Assembly (NCBI RefSeq): GCF_003710915.1
Contig: NZ_RHHR01000028.1
Location: forward strand, 124,001 to 188,000
DNA length: 64,000 bases
DNA from: Brevibacillus invocatus
GTDB taxonomy: Bacteria > Bacillota > Bacilli > Brevibacillales > Brevibacillaceae
Direction: 5' to 3'
In this document: positions 1 through 9,057 of the stretch, piece after piece
Layout: the number at the start of each line of letters is the position of its first letter
Numbering within the stretch: position 1 is the stretch's first letter
Translations under genes and position numbers: made by a program
Notes under the pieces: model-generated
Told to the model about the DNA's origin: nothing
Database searches by the model: none
The model's input: the letters and a program-made list of their open reading frames with translations, nothing else

Positions 1-1
1 C

Positions 2-265
2 AACCTGATTTCTGCCAATGTACTGGACTTTATCGAATTGGCGGAGGATTACAGCGTGGCTGAGGTGATCGTATCAACACGGATGGTCGGGAAAAGCCTG
101 CGCCAGCTGGACTTACGCGCACTGTATGAAGTGAACGTCATCGCGATCAAGAGCGGTGATAAATTCAACATCACTCCCAATCCTGACGACCTGATTCGAG
201 TGGGCGACGTCCTGGTTGTGATAGGCAATAACAAAGACCTACAAACATTTGAGGAGCAGGCATAG
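2..265 (+). CDS. ktrA: Potassium uptake regulator KtrA/TrkA family, C-terminal part
   Basis: The reading frame is open from the first complete codon, so the gene begins before the window; 87 residues are visible. They form an RCK_C/TrkA_C-type regulatory domain: a segment ending SANVLDFIELAEDYS, the core around MVGKSLRQLDLR and VNVIAIK, and the closing strand RVGDVLVVIGNNKDL. In this family the protein is a cytosolic ring that binds nucleotides through the missing N-terminal RCK_N domain and gates a membrane potassium channel (KtrB or KtrD). The start of ysgA lies 2 bases after the stop, so the two may be co-transcribed. KtrA and KtrC cannot be told apart from this fragment. Confidence 0.85.
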   Translation, partial: NLISANVLDFIELAEDYSVAEVIVSTRMVGKSLRQLDLRALYEVNVIAIKSGDKFNITPNPDDLIRVGDVLVVIGNNKDLQTFEEQA

Positions 266-267
266 AG

Positions 268-1092
268 ATGGTACACGAACGTATTACTTCGGTGCAAAAT
301 CCGTTGGTAAAACGGCTGCACGCTTTATTGGACCGCAAAGGGAGAGAAGGGTCGGGCAGTTTTCTGATTGAAGGCGCTCATCTGGTGGAGGAGGCGCTCC
401 ATAGCGGTGCCGAAATCACAACCATTCTTTACGATAGCGAGAGGGAAATGGACGCAGCCTGTCGCCGCGCGTTGGAAAACAGTGCGCATAGCGTGCAGGT
501 AATTGCAGCAACAGGAGCGGTCTTGGCCAAGCTGTCGGAAACGAAGTCGCCGCAAGGGATTGTGGCTGTAGTGAAAAAAAGCAGGCTTAAATGGGAAGAA
601 TGGTTAGATCAACAGATTCAGAGCTGCGAGGACTTGCTGCTTTTGTATTTGGACGAGATTCAGGATCCAGGCAACCTCGGCACCATCTTACGGACAGCAG
701 AAGCTGCTGGGGTGAATGGAGTTGTTCTTGGAAAAGGAAGCGTGGACCTTTACAACGGAAAAGTCGTGCGTGCGACGATGGGAGCTTTGTTTCGTCTGCC
801 GGTCTTCACCCGCTCCTTGCCGCAGACTGCCGAGGAATGGCGTAGTTATGGAGGGCGTGTGCTGATCTCTTCCCTTAGTGAGCGGAGCCGCTCGTATGAC
901 CAAGTGGATTATAGCGGGAAAACGGCCATCGTGATCGGAAACGAAGGGCGTGGTGTTTCGCCGGAGATGGTCGCACTGGCTGATCTTCAGGTTCACATCC
1001 CGATTTATGGTCAGGCCGAATCGTTGAATGCGGCGGTAGCGGCAGGTTTGTTTATGTACGAAGCGCGTAGAAAAAGAGATCGGCAGAGTTAG
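268..1092 (+). CDS. ysgA: TrmH/SpoU-family RNA methyltransferase (YsgA-like)
   Basis: The 274-residue protein carries the three SPOUT motifs of the SpoU/TrmH class: motif 1 DPGNLGTILRTAEAAG (about residues 132-147), motif 2 IVIGNEGRGVSPE (about 215-230) and motif 3 IPIYGQAESLNAAVAAG (about 240-260). The N-terminal 100 residues look like the SpoU substrate-binding domain (RITSVQNPLVKRL, GSFLIEGAHLVEEAL). The family adds a ribose 2'-O-methyl group from S-adenosylmethionine to rRNA or tRNA; the exact target is not evident. GAGGAG lies just upstream of the ATG. Its position before pheST matches ysgA of Bacillus subtilis. The stop overlaps the convergent DUF2225 gene by 4 bases. Confidence 0.9.
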   Translation: MVHERITSVQNPLVKRLHALLDRKGREGSGSFLIEGAHLVEEALHSGAEITTILYDSEREMDAACRRALENSAHSVQVIAATGAVLAKLSETKSPQGIVAVVKKSRLKWEEWLDQQIQSCEDLLLLYLDEIQDPGNLGTILRTAEAAGVNGVVLGKGSVDLYNGKVVRATMGALFRLPVFTRSLPQTAEEWRSYGGRVLISSLSERSRSYDQVDYSGKTAIVIGNEGRGVSPEMVALADLQVHIPIYGQAESLNAAVAAGLFMYEARRKRDRQS

Positions 1093-1820
1093 CCGATCTC
1101 GTGTTCGTTTCCTTTAAACTTCTGCTTTTCTTTGTACTCCTCGCGAGCCAATTGCCATTGATCCTGCGCCATGCGGATGATACCGCTTTCGATTGTGCTG
1201 TTACGAAACTCCAGCGCCTTGCCAAAGTAACGGATCGCGCTGTCGAATTCACCAAGGCGCCGGTGCAGCTCGCCGATGAGGTAAAGCAGGCGAATCTCAG
1301 ACATTTCCTTATCGCCGCGCATGTAGTCAGAGTGTATGTACGAATGCTCGTATTCATCAACAGCCATGCCAATAAAGCGAAGCTCCTCCGCTGTGTTGTC
1401 GAGAAAGCGGTACAACCAGCCTAAACGCAGGTACAGCCCAGCTTTGACAGAATGGGGCTGGTCGGTTAGCTCAGCAGCGTAGATGGCTAGCTTGTAGCAG
1501 GCAATCGCTTCTTCATTTTTTCGAATCGAACCGAAATCCTTCTGAGTCCATTTCGAGCTGATTTTTTGCTGGACGATCTTTGCCTGTGCAGGAGTCAGCT
1601 TTGCGTTGAACTGATCGGAAAAAGCAAAGCCGCATTGTGGACACACATTGACAGAGTACAAGATCGGGTTCATGGATTTTTCTTTGAAACGCGTGCAAAA
1701 ATCAGCGTCTCTGTGTTCCATCGTAAGCGAACCGCCACGGATTCGTTTGGTGGAAAAGGGGGTTTCACAATGTCGGCAGATGATGGATTTGTCGTAAAGT
1801 GCAGAGATTTTTTCGATCAT
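1089..1820 (-). CDS. DUF2225 family protein, zinc-binding/TPR-like
   Basis: This 243-residue soluble protein has an N-terminal module with two CxxC knuckles (CRHCETPFSTKR near residue 16 and CPQCGFAF near 60) that probably bind a metal. The rest is helical and TPR-like, with repeats such as SVKAGLYLRLGWLYR and LLYLIGELHRRLGEFDSAIRYF. This arrangement matches DUF2225 proteins of Bacillota, whose biochemical role is not established. It is transcribed towards ysgA and shares the last bases with it, so no terminator separates the two genes. The divergent pheST promoter starts about 40 bp beyond its start codon. Confidence 0.8.
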   Translation of the reverse strand: MIEKISALYDKSIICRHCETPFSTKRIRGGSLTMEHRDADFCTRFKEKSMNPILYSVNVCPQCGFAFSDQFNAKLTPAQAKIVQQKISSKWTQKDFGSIRKNEEAIACYKLAIYAAELTDQPHSVKAGLYLRLGWLYRFLDNTAEELRFIGMAVDEYEHSYIHSDYMRGDKEMSEIRLLYLIGELHRRLGEFDSAIRYFGKALEFRNSTIESGIIRMAQDQWQLAREEYKEKQKFKGNEHEIG

Positions 1821-1857
1821 TTTTAACGTCCCCTTCCTACTTGCAGGGTATGAACAA

Positions 1858-1886
1858 TTGAAAGTAAATGTGGATTACGCTATAAT
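1858..1886 (+). promoter_or_regulatory. SigA promoter of the pheST T-box transcript
   Basis: TTGAAA (1858-1863) and TATAAT (1881-1886) are separated by 17 bp. The start point should fall near 1893, just before Stem I of the T-box leader. Confidence 0.85.
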
Positions 1887-1894
1887 TTCGATAC

Positions 1895-2180
1895 GGAATC
1901 ATTATAACCGAAAGCCATGATGGAGACTAGTACGCAGAGAACTACGCGTTACCAGGGAGAAGATGCCATAGACTGCGAGCATCTTTAGCACGATAGCTGC
2001 CGAATTCACTCCATAGCCGCACTCTGAACCGTCGATGGACGCAAGTAGGAGCAGCCGGGTCATTCCCGTTAGCAATGATCTAAGTGAGACAAAGCCAGGC
2101 ATCCAGCCATTTTGTCTAACAAGGGTGGTACCGCGAGAAAAAAGTAACTCGTCCCTTTTTGGGGGCGGGTTTTTCTTTTT
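1895..2180 (+). promoter_or_regulatory. T-box leader, Phe specifier (UUC)
   Basis: The leader has the AGTA of the Stem I S-turn (about 1928-1931) and, on the 3' side of the specifier loop, GAATTCA with the Phe codon TTC at 2005-2007. The T-box core AGGGTGGTACCGCG sits at 2122-2135 and is followed directly by a terminator helix. In this known mechanism uncharged tRNA-Phe pairs with the specifier and with the T-box bulge, which stabilises the antiterminator and allows transcription of pheST. Placement before pheS agrees with the specifier codon. Confidence 0.93.
2148..2180 (+). terminator. T-box attenuator of pheST
   Basis: CTCGTCCC (about 2149-2155) pairs with the G-rich strand GGGGGCGGG (2161-2169) across a T5 loop and is followed by a long T-rich tract. 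It competes with the antiterminator that includes the T-box core. Confidence 0.85.
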
Positions 2181-2221
2181 TTCCAGCTGAAAAAATGAAT
2201 TCAAAAAAGGAGCGATTCACA

Positions 2222-3256
2222 GTGCAAACTCGGTTGCAAGAGATGAAGGAATCCGCACTTGGCCAAATCAGCCAGGTGACGGAATCTGCCCAACTCCAGG
2301 ATTTGCGCGTCAAGTACCTGGGCAAGAAAGGTGAGCTGACAGAACTTCTGCGTGGAATGGGGAGCTTGTCTCCTGAAGAGCGCCCAGTGGTGGGACAGCT
2401 GGTCAATGAAGTGCGAGAGGCTCTGGACGCTGCATTTTCCGCCAAGCAAACCGCTTTGGAAGAGGCTGTGCTCAACGCCAAGCTGGCGTCGCAAACGATC
2501 GACGTGACATTGCCTGGAAGACCAGTTCCGACAGGGACCATGCACCCGCTCTCCCGAATTATCGAGGAGATCGAGGATATTTTTATCGGTCTGGGCTTTG
2601 AGATCGCAGAAGGACCGGAAGTGGAGATGGATCACTTCAACTTCGAAATGCTAAACCTGCCGAAGGATCACCCGGCACGTGACATGCAGGATTCGTTCTA
2701 CATGACAGATGAGATCTTGCTGCGTACCCACACCTCTCCCGTACAGGCGCGGACTATGCTGAAGAAGGAAGGAAAAACACCCGTAAAAATCATTTGTCCG
2801 GGAAAAGTATACCGTCGCGATGACGACGATGCGACGCACTCTCATCAGTTCACCCAGATCGAGGGTCTGGTTGTGGCAAAAGGAATCGGCATGAGCGATC
2901 TGAAGGGAACGCTGTTGACTTTCGCGAAGCAGATGTTTGGTCCTACTCAACAGGTACGTCTGCGTCCGAGCTTCTTCCCGTTCACAGAGCCGAGTGCTGA
3001 GGTAGATCTGCAATGCTTCAACTGTGGTGGAGAGGGCTGCCGCGTCTGCAAGCAGACTGGCTGGATCGAGATCCTGGGCTCCGGTATGGTGCATCCGCGC
3101 GTGCTGGAAATGGCCGGCTACGACCCAGAGGAAGTAAGCGGCTTTGCTTTTGGTATGGGTGTGGAACGGATTGCGATGTTGAAATACGGCGTAGAGGATA
3201 TTCGCCATTTTTATACCAATGACGTTCGTTTCCTGCGTCAATTCAACCGAGGATAG
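2222..3256 (+). CDS. pheS: Phenylalanyl-tRNA synthetase alpha subunit
   Basis: PheS joins PheT in an alpha2-beta2 enzyme that charges tRNA-Phe in the cytosol. The start is GTG 2222, preceded by AAAAGGAG with about 10 bases of spacing; it gives 344 residues, the usual length. An in-frame ATG at 2195 lacks a ribosome binding site. The N-terminal coiled coil (about 1-85) is followed by the class II catalytic core: motif 1 around [20 protein letters not shown], motif 2 [15 protein letters not shown] and motif 3 [18 protein letters not shown] four-cysteine segment [17 protein letters not shown] lies near residue 260. The gene is controlled by the Phe T-box and is followed by pheT after 15 bases. 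Confidence 0.97.
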   Translation: MQTRLQEMKESALGQISQVTESAQLQDLRVKYLGKKGELTELLRGMGSLSPEERPVVGQLVNEVREALDAAFSAKQTALEEAVLNAKLASQTIDVTLPGRPVPTGTMHPLSRIIEEIEDIFIGLGFEIAEGPEVEMDHFNFEMLNLPKDHPARDMQDSFYMTDEILLRTHTSPVQARTMLKKEGKTPVKIICPGKVYRRDDDDATHSHQFTQIEGLVVAKGIGMSDLKGTLLTFAKQMFGPTQQVRLRPSFFPFTEPSAEVDLQCFNCGGEGCRVCKQTGWIEILGSGMVHPRVLEMAGYDPEEVSGFAFGMGVERIAMLKYGVEDIRHFYTNDVRFLRQFNRG

Positions 3257-3271
3257 AGAGGAGAAGCGAAG

Positions 3272-5695
3272 ATGAAGGTATCGTATCAATGGTTAGCGGA
3301 ATACGTCGATCTGAGCGGCATCACACCGCATGAGCTGGCTGAAAAGCTGACCCGCAGCGGGATCGAAGTGGACGCAGTAGAATCGCGTAATGCAGGAGTT
3401 TCCAATTGTGTGATCGGCTATGTGAAAGAACGCTCCAAGCACCCGGATGCGGATCGCTTGAACGTGTGTATCGTAGATGTCGGACAGGAAGAAGATCTGC
3501 AGATTGTCTGTGGAGCTCCCAACGTTGCACAGGGACAAAAAGTTGTTGTTGCGATGGTAGGTGCCCACTTGCCAGGCGATCTCAAAATCAAGCGCTCCAA
3601 GCTGCGCGGCGTGGAATCCCAAGGGATGATCTGCTCGGCTAAGGAATTGGGGCTCAACGACAAGCTTTTGGCGAAGGACCAGCAGGAAGGCATCATGGTA
3701 TTGCCTGAGGATGCAGAAGTGGGAATGGATGCGGTCTCCTACCTTGGAATGGACGATTATGTCCTGGAGCTGGGATTGACACCAAACCGCTCTGATTGCC
3801 TTTCCATGCTGGGGGTTGCTTATGAAGTAGCCGCGATTTTTGGCAAGGAAGTTATACTGCCTGCAGCAGATGTTGTGGAAAACGGCGAGCAAAATCCGAT
3901 CCAGGTAAGCATCGACGCGCAGGAAGAAAGCTATCAGTATCATGGCCGTCATTTTACCAACGCCCAAATCACCAGCTCTCCGCAATGGATGAAAAACCGT
4001 CTGATGGCAGCAGGCATGCGCCCGATCAACAACGTCGTGGACGTGACCAACTACGTCCTGCTGGAATACGGTCAGCCACTGCACGCATTCGATGCAGGCA
4101 AGGTTGCAGAGCGCAAGATCGTGGTGCGAATGGCTCATGAAGGGGAAGAGCTGGTTACACTGGATGACCAGACTCGCAAGCTGGACACACAGACGCTGCT
4201 CATCACCGATCCTGAGAAGGGCTTGGCGATTGCGGGGGTAATGGGTGGAGCCAACTCGGAGATTACCGATGAGACGAAGGAAATTATTCTCGAGGCTGCC
4301 TGGTTTACACCGCAGACAGTTCGCAGTACAGCTCGCAAGCTCGGCATGCGCACAGAGGGCTGCGTTCGTTGGGAAAAAGGCGTGGATCAGCTTCGAGTAA
4401 AAGAAGCAGGTGAGCGTGCTGCCGCCCTGATTCAGCAATTATCCGGAGCGTCCGTCTCGAAAGGTGTGGCGAGCGCAGTTGTCAAGGAAGGAACACCTGC
4501 TGTGGTCAGCGTGACGCTGGAAAAAATCAATCAGCACTTGGGAACCTCCCTGACAGCGGATGAAGTCTCTCCGATCTTTGACCGTCTGCAATTCCCTTAT
4601 GAAGGAACAAATGAAAAATGGACGGTTACAGTGCCTACCAGACGTGGCGACATTACGCTGCCAGAGGATCTTGTGGAGGAAGTGGCGAGACTGTATGGCT
4701 ACGACAAAATCCCGACCAGCCTGCCAACAGGCGAGACGACCCAGGGCCAACTGACAGCGGAACAAAAGCTGCGCCGTGCCATTCGTCATCATTTGATCGG
4801 AGCTGGTTTGAACGAAGCCATTTCATACGCACTCGTACATCCTGATCGTGTTGAGGATGTAGCGGGGCTGCATCAGGGCGAAACCAAGCCTGTTGCTTTG
4901 CTCATGCCGATGAGTGAAGATCACAGCGTGCTGCGTACCAGCCTGTTGCCCAGCCTCTTGGAGACTGTCGCTTACAACAAAAATCGTCAACAACACGACG
5001 TAGCGATCTTTGAATTGGGCCGTGTATTCCTCAGTCGTCAGGAGGTACTGACAGAGCTTCCAGAAGAAAGATTGTATGTAGGTGGTGCTCTGACTGGACA
5101 GTGGATGCCACAAAACTGGATGGGGGCAAAACAGCCTGTTGATTTCTATCAGGTCAAAGGTGTGGTCGAATCCCTGTTGGCTGGCTTGGGAATCCAGGAT
5201 GTCCAGTACAAGCAAGTATCGGAGCTGGCTGGCATGCATCCGGGACGTACAGCGGAAGTGTGGGTCAAGGATCAGCGCCTAGGGTATCTGGGTCAGGTGC
5301 ATCCAGGTACAGAAAAAGCTTACGATCTGTCGGAAACCTATGTATTCCAGCTGGATATTGCGGCATTGGGTGAAGCAGCCAAAGAAGTTGGGCATTACAG
5401 TCAGCTTCCAAAGTTCCCGGCTGTAACCAGAGACTTGGCGCTGGTGGTAAACCGCGATGTCCACGCTGGAACGCTGGAAGCCACGATTCGCGAAGCGGCT
5501 GGCGATCTGCTTGAATCCCTTACTCTCTTTGACGTTTACATGGGCGAGCGCATCGCACAGGACAAGAAGAGCATGGCCTTCTCCCTCGTCTTCCGCCACA
5601 GCGAGCACACCTTGCAGGATGAAGAAGTCCAGCAGGTGACAGCGGCGATTGTGGAGGCGCTTAAGAATACAGCTGGTGCAGAGCTTCGAATGTAA
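3272..5695 (+). CDS. pheT: Phenylalanyl-tRNA synthetase beta subunit
   Basis: This 807-residue protein is a full-length PheT. Visible modules are the N-terminal EMAP/OB tRNA-binding domain (about 40-150, with ERSKHPDADRLNVC), the B3/B4 editing domain that removes mischarged Tyr (about 210-385), B5 domain segments (about 405-475, DLVEEVARLYGYDKIP), the catalytic-like domain (about 480-690), and the C-terminal ferredoxin-like anticodon-binding domain (about 710-805, KFPAVTRDLALVVNRDVHAG). GAGAGGAG precedes the ATG. No clear terminator follows; transcription may read into zapA. Confidence 0.97.
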   Translation: MKVSYQWLAEYVDLSGITPHELAEKLTRSGIEVDAVESRNAGVSNCVIGYVKERSKHPDADRLNVCIVDVGQEEDLQIVCGAPNVAQGQKVVVAMVGAHLPGDLKIKRSKLRGVESQGMICSAKELGLNDKLLAKDQQEGIMVLPEDAEVGMDAVSYLGMDDYVLELGLTPNRSDCLSMLGVAYEVAAIFGKEVILPAADVVENGEQNPIQVSIDAQEESYQYHGRHFTNAQITSSPQWMKNRLMAAGMRPINNVVDVTNYVLLEYGQPLHAFDAGKVAERKIVVRMAHEGEELVTLDDQTRKLDTQTLLITDPEKGLAIAGVMGGANSEITDETKEIILEAAWFTPQTVRSTARKLGMRTEGCVRWEKGVDQLRVKEAGERAAALIQQLSGASVSKGVASAVVKEGTPAVVSVTLEKINQHLGTSLTADEVSPIFDRLQFPYEGTNEKWTVTVPTRRGDITLPEDLVEEVARLYGYDKIPTSLPTGETTQGQLTAEQKLRRAIRHHLIGAGLNEAISYALVHPDRVEDVAGLHQGETKPVALLMPMSEDHSVLRTSLLPSLLETVAYNKNRQQHDVAIFELGRVFLSRQEVLTELPEERLYVGGALTGQWMPQNWMGAKQPVDFYQVKGVVESLLAGLGIQDVQYKQVSELAGMHPGRTAEVWVKDQRLGYLGQVHPGTEKAYDLSETYVFQLDIAALGEAAKEVGHYSQLPKFPAVTRDLALVVNRDVHAGTLEATIREAAGDLLESLTLFDVYMGERIAQDKKSMAFSLVFRHSEHTLQDEEVQQVTAAIVEALKNTAGAELRM

Positions 5696-5791
5696 TTTGT
5701 TGAAAAAAAGGACGGCTTGACGAAATATGACATTTTCAGTAACCTAAGAAGGATACAATAGAGCAAAGGTCGCAGTAGGGAGGAACCCCTC

Positions 5792-6061
5792 GTGCAAGGT
5801 GATGGAAAAAATCGTTTGACGGTGGATATCTATGGCCAACAATACCGGCTAAGTGGCAAGGCAAGTGTGAATCACATACGTACGGTGGCCGGTTTCGTTG
5901 ACGACAAGATGAACGAAATCGCAAACGGCAATCATCGTTTGGACACGGCCAAAATTGCCGTACTTACAGCAGTCAATATTGCGGATGAGTACTACCGCCT
6001 TCGCCAAGAGTACGAAGAACTGCTCAAGATCCTTCAGGAAGACGCAAAAGAAAAGTCATAG
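5792..6061 (+). CDS. zapA: Cell division protein ZapA
   Basis: This small 89-residue cytosolic protein has the ZapA pattern: an N-terminal beta domain (RLTVDIYGQQYRLSGKAS), the conserved HIRTVAGFVDDKMNEIA segment, DTAKIAVLTAVNIADEYYR, and a charged C-terminal helix that forms a coiled coil. ZapA bundles FtsZ filaments at the division site. The start is GTG 5792, with GGGAGG 8 bases upstream. It lies between pheT and mutS2 as in Bacillus, but the cvpA and polX genes that follow it there are absent; a terminator and an opposing gene follow instead. Confidence 0.92.
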   Translation: MQGDGKNRLTVDIYGQQYRLSGKASVNHIRTVAGFVDDKMNEIANGNHRLDTAKIAVLTAVNIADEYYRLRQEYEELLKILQEDAKEKS

Positions 6062-6070
6062 ATAAGGAAA

Positions 6071-6095
6071 AAAGAGAGGCATATGCCTCTCTTTT
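6071..6095. terminator. Bidirectional terminator between zapA and the holin-like gene
   Basis: GAGAGGCATATGCCTCTC is a perfect palindrome flanked by A-rich and T-rich tracts, so it can act for both converging transcripts. Confidence 0.9.
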
Positions 6096-6122
6096 TCTCG
6101 TTTTCATTTGGTTATGATGAGC

Positions 6123-6488
6123 TTACGTTTCCTGTCTGTTGCGATCCCCGTCTTTGAAGTTGGTCTTGATCGGAATGAACAGGTCAATGATCCCGATGAC
6201 CAGGGAAGCCAGCAGTGCTCCCAAAATGGTGACACGGAAGCCGGAGACGATGAACTGCGTTACATAGATGACGACGGCACTGACGAGAAATCCGACAATA
6301 CCTCGGTTGTAGGGCGAGATTCGTTCACCGAACAAGGATTCTACAATCCAGCCGATGACGGCGATAACGACAGCCGCTAACAGTGCAGTCCAGAAGCTGC
6401 TTACAGAAAAGCCGGGGACGAGAAAACCGACAAACATCAGTACAACCGCGGCGACAATGAACCGAATGACATGGCGCATGAACGTCAA
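6123..6488 (-). CDS. Phage-holin-4-2 superfamily small membrane protein (YvlD-like)
   Basis: This 121-residue protein has four predicted membrane helices (about residues 8-28, 33-52, 64-86 and 91-112) and a short charged tail. Segments such as IRFIVAAVVLMFVGFLVPGF and FWTALLAAVVIAVIGWIVES match the four-helix family annotated as holin superfamily 4-2, which includes chromosomal YvlD-type proteins. No phage genes are nearby, so a lysis role is unlikely and its function is unknown. AAAGGAGGAG precedes the TTG at 6488 with good spacing; ATG 6479 is the alternative start. Confidence 0.75.
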   Translation of the reverse strand: MTFMRHVIRFIVAAVVLMFVGFLVPGFSVSSFWTALLAAVVIAVIGWIVESLFGERISPYNRGIVGFLVSAVVIYVTQFIVSGFRVTILGALLASLVIGIIDLFIPIKTNFKDGDRNRQET

Positions 6489-6590
6489 ATCGACTCCTCC
6501 TTTGGGTATTGTATCATTTTCATTCTGGCTTTATTGAGGTCAGCTTATCCATAAACATGGTGTGTAAAATTATCCTTGGCGAGCATGGCA

Positions 6591-6599
6591 TGTTATAAT
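6591..6599 (+). promoter_or_regulatory. Extended -10 promoter of mutS2
   Basis: TGTTATAAT is an extended -10 with a full TATAAT box but no good -35. The leader (about 6606-6683) contains a 7-bp stem GCCGATG/CATCGGC (6611-6617 with 6632-6638). Confidence 0.55.
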
Positions 6600-6683
6600 G
6601 GTGGGTAATCGCCGATGAAGACCTTGACTCCCATCGGCAATGGAAATGCAGCACCGCTGATGGAGAATATAAGGAGGATCACA

Positions 6684-9041
6684 GTGGAACAACGGGTGTT
6701 AAAAACCTTGGAATACGACAAAATGATCGCCATGTTGGTAGACAAGGCATCATGCACATATGGAAAAGAAAAAGCAGCAGCGCTCGTTCCGCACCTGACG
6801 CTTGAAGAAGTCAGTGTCGCCCAGAGAGGAACAGCGGAAGCCGCAACGGTTTTACGCTTAAAAGGAAGCGCCCCCCTCGGTGGAATCAGGGACATTCGTG
6901 GACCTGTACAGCGCGCCCGACTCAATGCAATGCTGGCGCCAGGCGAGCTTTTGGACATTGCCAGTACGATCGGATCAGGACGCCGCTTGAAGAATTTCTT
7001 ATTGGACATGAGTGAAAATGTAGAGCTTCCCCTGCTGCAATTTCAGTCAGAGCGGATCGAAGGACTGCGCGAGCTGGAGACGGAGATTCGCCGCTGTATC
7101 GATGAAAATGGCGAGGTGCTCGATAGCGCCAGCGCAGAGCTTCGCCAGGTCGGCCAGGAAATCAGACAGCTTGAGTCACGGATTCGTGAAAAGCTGGATC
7201 AGATGACGCGTTCCTCTTCGTACCAAAAAATGCTCATGGAGAGCATCGTCACCATCCGTGGGGATCGCTTCGTCATCCCGGTCAAACAGGAGTACCGGCA
7301 TGTCTTTGGCGGAATCGTACACGACCAGTCGGCTTCTGGGGCGACGCTGTTTATCGAGCCGGAAGTCATCGTCGAGATGAACAACAAGCTGAGGGAGCTT
7401 CGTCTGCGCGAAGAACGCGAAGTAGAGCGGATCTTATATTTGTTGACGGAACAGGTTTCCTTTGCGGTAGAAGCCCTGCTGGAGAACGTAGATGCCTTGA
7501 CAGAGCTTGACTTCATGTTTGCCAAAGCACAGCTTGCCTGGAGCATGAAGGCGATCTGTCCACGTCTGAACGATCGGGGATATCTGCGTTTGAAAAAGGC
7601 TCGCCATCCGCTGATCCCTCGTGAGGTTGTGGTTCCGGTAGATGTGGAGCTGGGGGGAGAGTATCAGGCCATCGTCGTGACAGGACCCAATACGGGAGGG
7701 AAGACTGTTTCCCTCAAGACCATTGGTTTGCTCTCTCTGATGGCGATGTCGGGCTTGCATATCCCGGCTGAGGAAGAGAGTGAAATGACCGTCTTTTCCT
7801 CCGTATTTGCAGACATCGGGGATGAGCAATCCATCGAGCAGAGCTTGTCCACATTTTCCAGTCATATGACCAATATCATTCACATACTGGCTACGATGGA
7901 TGAGAAAAGTCTGGTGCTCTTCGATGAGCTGGGGGCCGGTACAGACCCGACAGAAGGGGCCGCGCTGGCCATGTCCATCATCGACCATGTGATTTCGTCC
8001 GGGGCAAGGCTGATTGCGACTACGCACTACAGTGAACTGAAGGCATACGCCTATGACAGACCGGAAGTGATCAACGCCAGCGTAGAGTTCGATGTAGAAA
8101 CGCTGCGCCCTACTTATCGACTGCTGATCGGGGTGCCAGGACGATCCAATGCTTTTGCCATCGCGCGTCGTCTCGGCCTGCCCGAACACATCATTGAGGT
8201 GGCACGGGGCTCCATCAGCGAGGAAGACAACCAGGTGGAGAGCATGATTGCTTCCCTGGAGAGAAATCGCAAGACAGCCGAAGCAGAGCGTCAGGAAGCA
8301 GAAAAGCTGCGCCGGGAAGCAGAAGCTTTGCGTCGTGAGCTGGAGGAAGAAAGAGCCAGATTCGCAGAAGAGAAGAACAAACGCATGGAGCAAGCCGAGG
8401 ATGAGGCGAGAATCGCCGTGCAGCTGGCCAAGGAAGAGGCAGAGACGATCATTCGCGAGCTGCGCGATATGCGTGACCTCGGTGTGGATATCAAGGAACA
8501 CCGTCTGATCGAAGCCAAAAAACGTCTGGGCAATGCAGTCTTGGAGCTGGAAAAGGAAAAAGTGAAGAAGCCGGCAAAAGCTGTACGCGCTACACAGATC
8601 AAGGTAGGGGACGAGGTCATGGTCACCAGCTTTGGACAAAAAGGCTCCGTGCTCGAAAAAATAAACAATGACGAGTTCCTGGTTCAGATCGGCATCATGA
8701 AAATGAAAGTCAAGCGCGAAGACATGAACGTCCTGAAAGCAGCGAATACCCAGCAACAGGCGCAACCGTACACATCGGTAAAACGCAGAAGCGACAACAT
8801 CAAGATGGATCTGGATCTGCGCGGCTACAATGTGGAAGACAGTATCCGGGAGATCGATCAGTTTTTGGACGATGCCCTTTTGGCAGGACTTCATTCTGTT
8901 TCGATCATTCACGGTCATGGTACTGGTGTCTTGCGTAAAGGCGTACATGAATACCTGAGACAACACCGCAACGTCAAGTCATTCCGTCTAGGCGGCCAGG
9001 GAGAAGGCGGCGTAGGTGCTACGATTGCGGAATTGAAATAA
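6684..9041 (+). CDS. mutS2: MutS2 ATPase/nuclease
   Basis: The 785-residue protein equals the B. subtilis MutS2 length when started at GTG 6684, which has AAGGAGG 6 bases upstream; the in-frame ATG at 6615 is inside the leader hairpin and has no ribosome binding site. Order of parts: MutS core (about 1-300), ATPase domain with Walker A GPNTGGKT (about 334-341) and Walker B LVLFDELGAGTDP, a long charged coiled-coil linker (about 515-640), a KOW-like segment (KVGDEVMVTSFGQKGSV) and a C-terminal Smr domain (about 709-785) with DLRG and the HGHGTG motif. MutS2 is known for suppressing homologous recombination and for rescuing collided ribosomes; it lacks the mismatch-recognition domain of MutS. 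Confidence 0.95.
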   Translation: MEQRVLKTLEYDKMIAMLVDKASCTYGKEKAAALVPHLTLEEVSVAQRGTAEAATVLRLKGSAPLGGIRDIRGPVQRARLNAMLAPGELLDIASTIGSGRRLKNFLLDMSENVELPLLQFQSERIEGLRELETEIRRCIDENGEVLDSASAELRQVGQEIRQLESRIREKLDQMTRSSSYQKMLMESIVTIRGDRFVIPVKQEYRHVFGGIVHDQSASGATLFIEPEVIVEMNNKLRELRLREEREVERILYLLTEQVSFAVEALLENVDALTELDFMFAKAQLAWSMKAICPRLNDRGYLRLKKARHPLIPREVVVPVDVELGGEYQAIVVTGPNTGGKTVSLKTIGLLSLMAMSGLHIPAEEESEMTVFSSVFADIGDEQSIEQSLSTFSSHMTNIIHILATMDEKSLVLFDELGAGTDPTEGAALAMSIIDHVISSGARLIATTHYSELKAYAYDRPEVINASVEFDVETLRPTYRLLIGVPGRSNAFAIARRLGLPEHIIEVARGSISEEDNQVESMIASLERNRKTAEAERQEAEKLRREAEALRRELEEERARFAEEKNKRMEQAEDEARIAVQLAKEEAETIIRELRDMRDLGVDIKEHRLIEAKKRLGNAVLELEKEKVKKPAKAVRATQIKVGDEVMVTSFGQKGSVLEKINNDEFLVQIGIMKMKVKREDMNVLKAANTQQQAQPYTSVKRRSDNIKMDLDLRGYNVEDSIREIDQFLDDALLAGLHSVSIIHGHGTGVLRKGVHEYLRQHRNVKSFRLGGQGEGGVGATIAELK

Positions 9042-9057
9042 TCGTGGAGGAGAATGT

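Noticed and set aside
5718-5759. Promoter for zapA (TTGACG and TACAAT)
   Set aside because: The hexamers are 30 bp apart, and the better-placed ATGACA still gives a 21-bp spacer.
6123-6488. Prophage remnant because of the holin-like gene
   Set aside because: No other phage gene or attachment site is near, and chromosomal YvlD-type proteins share the fold.
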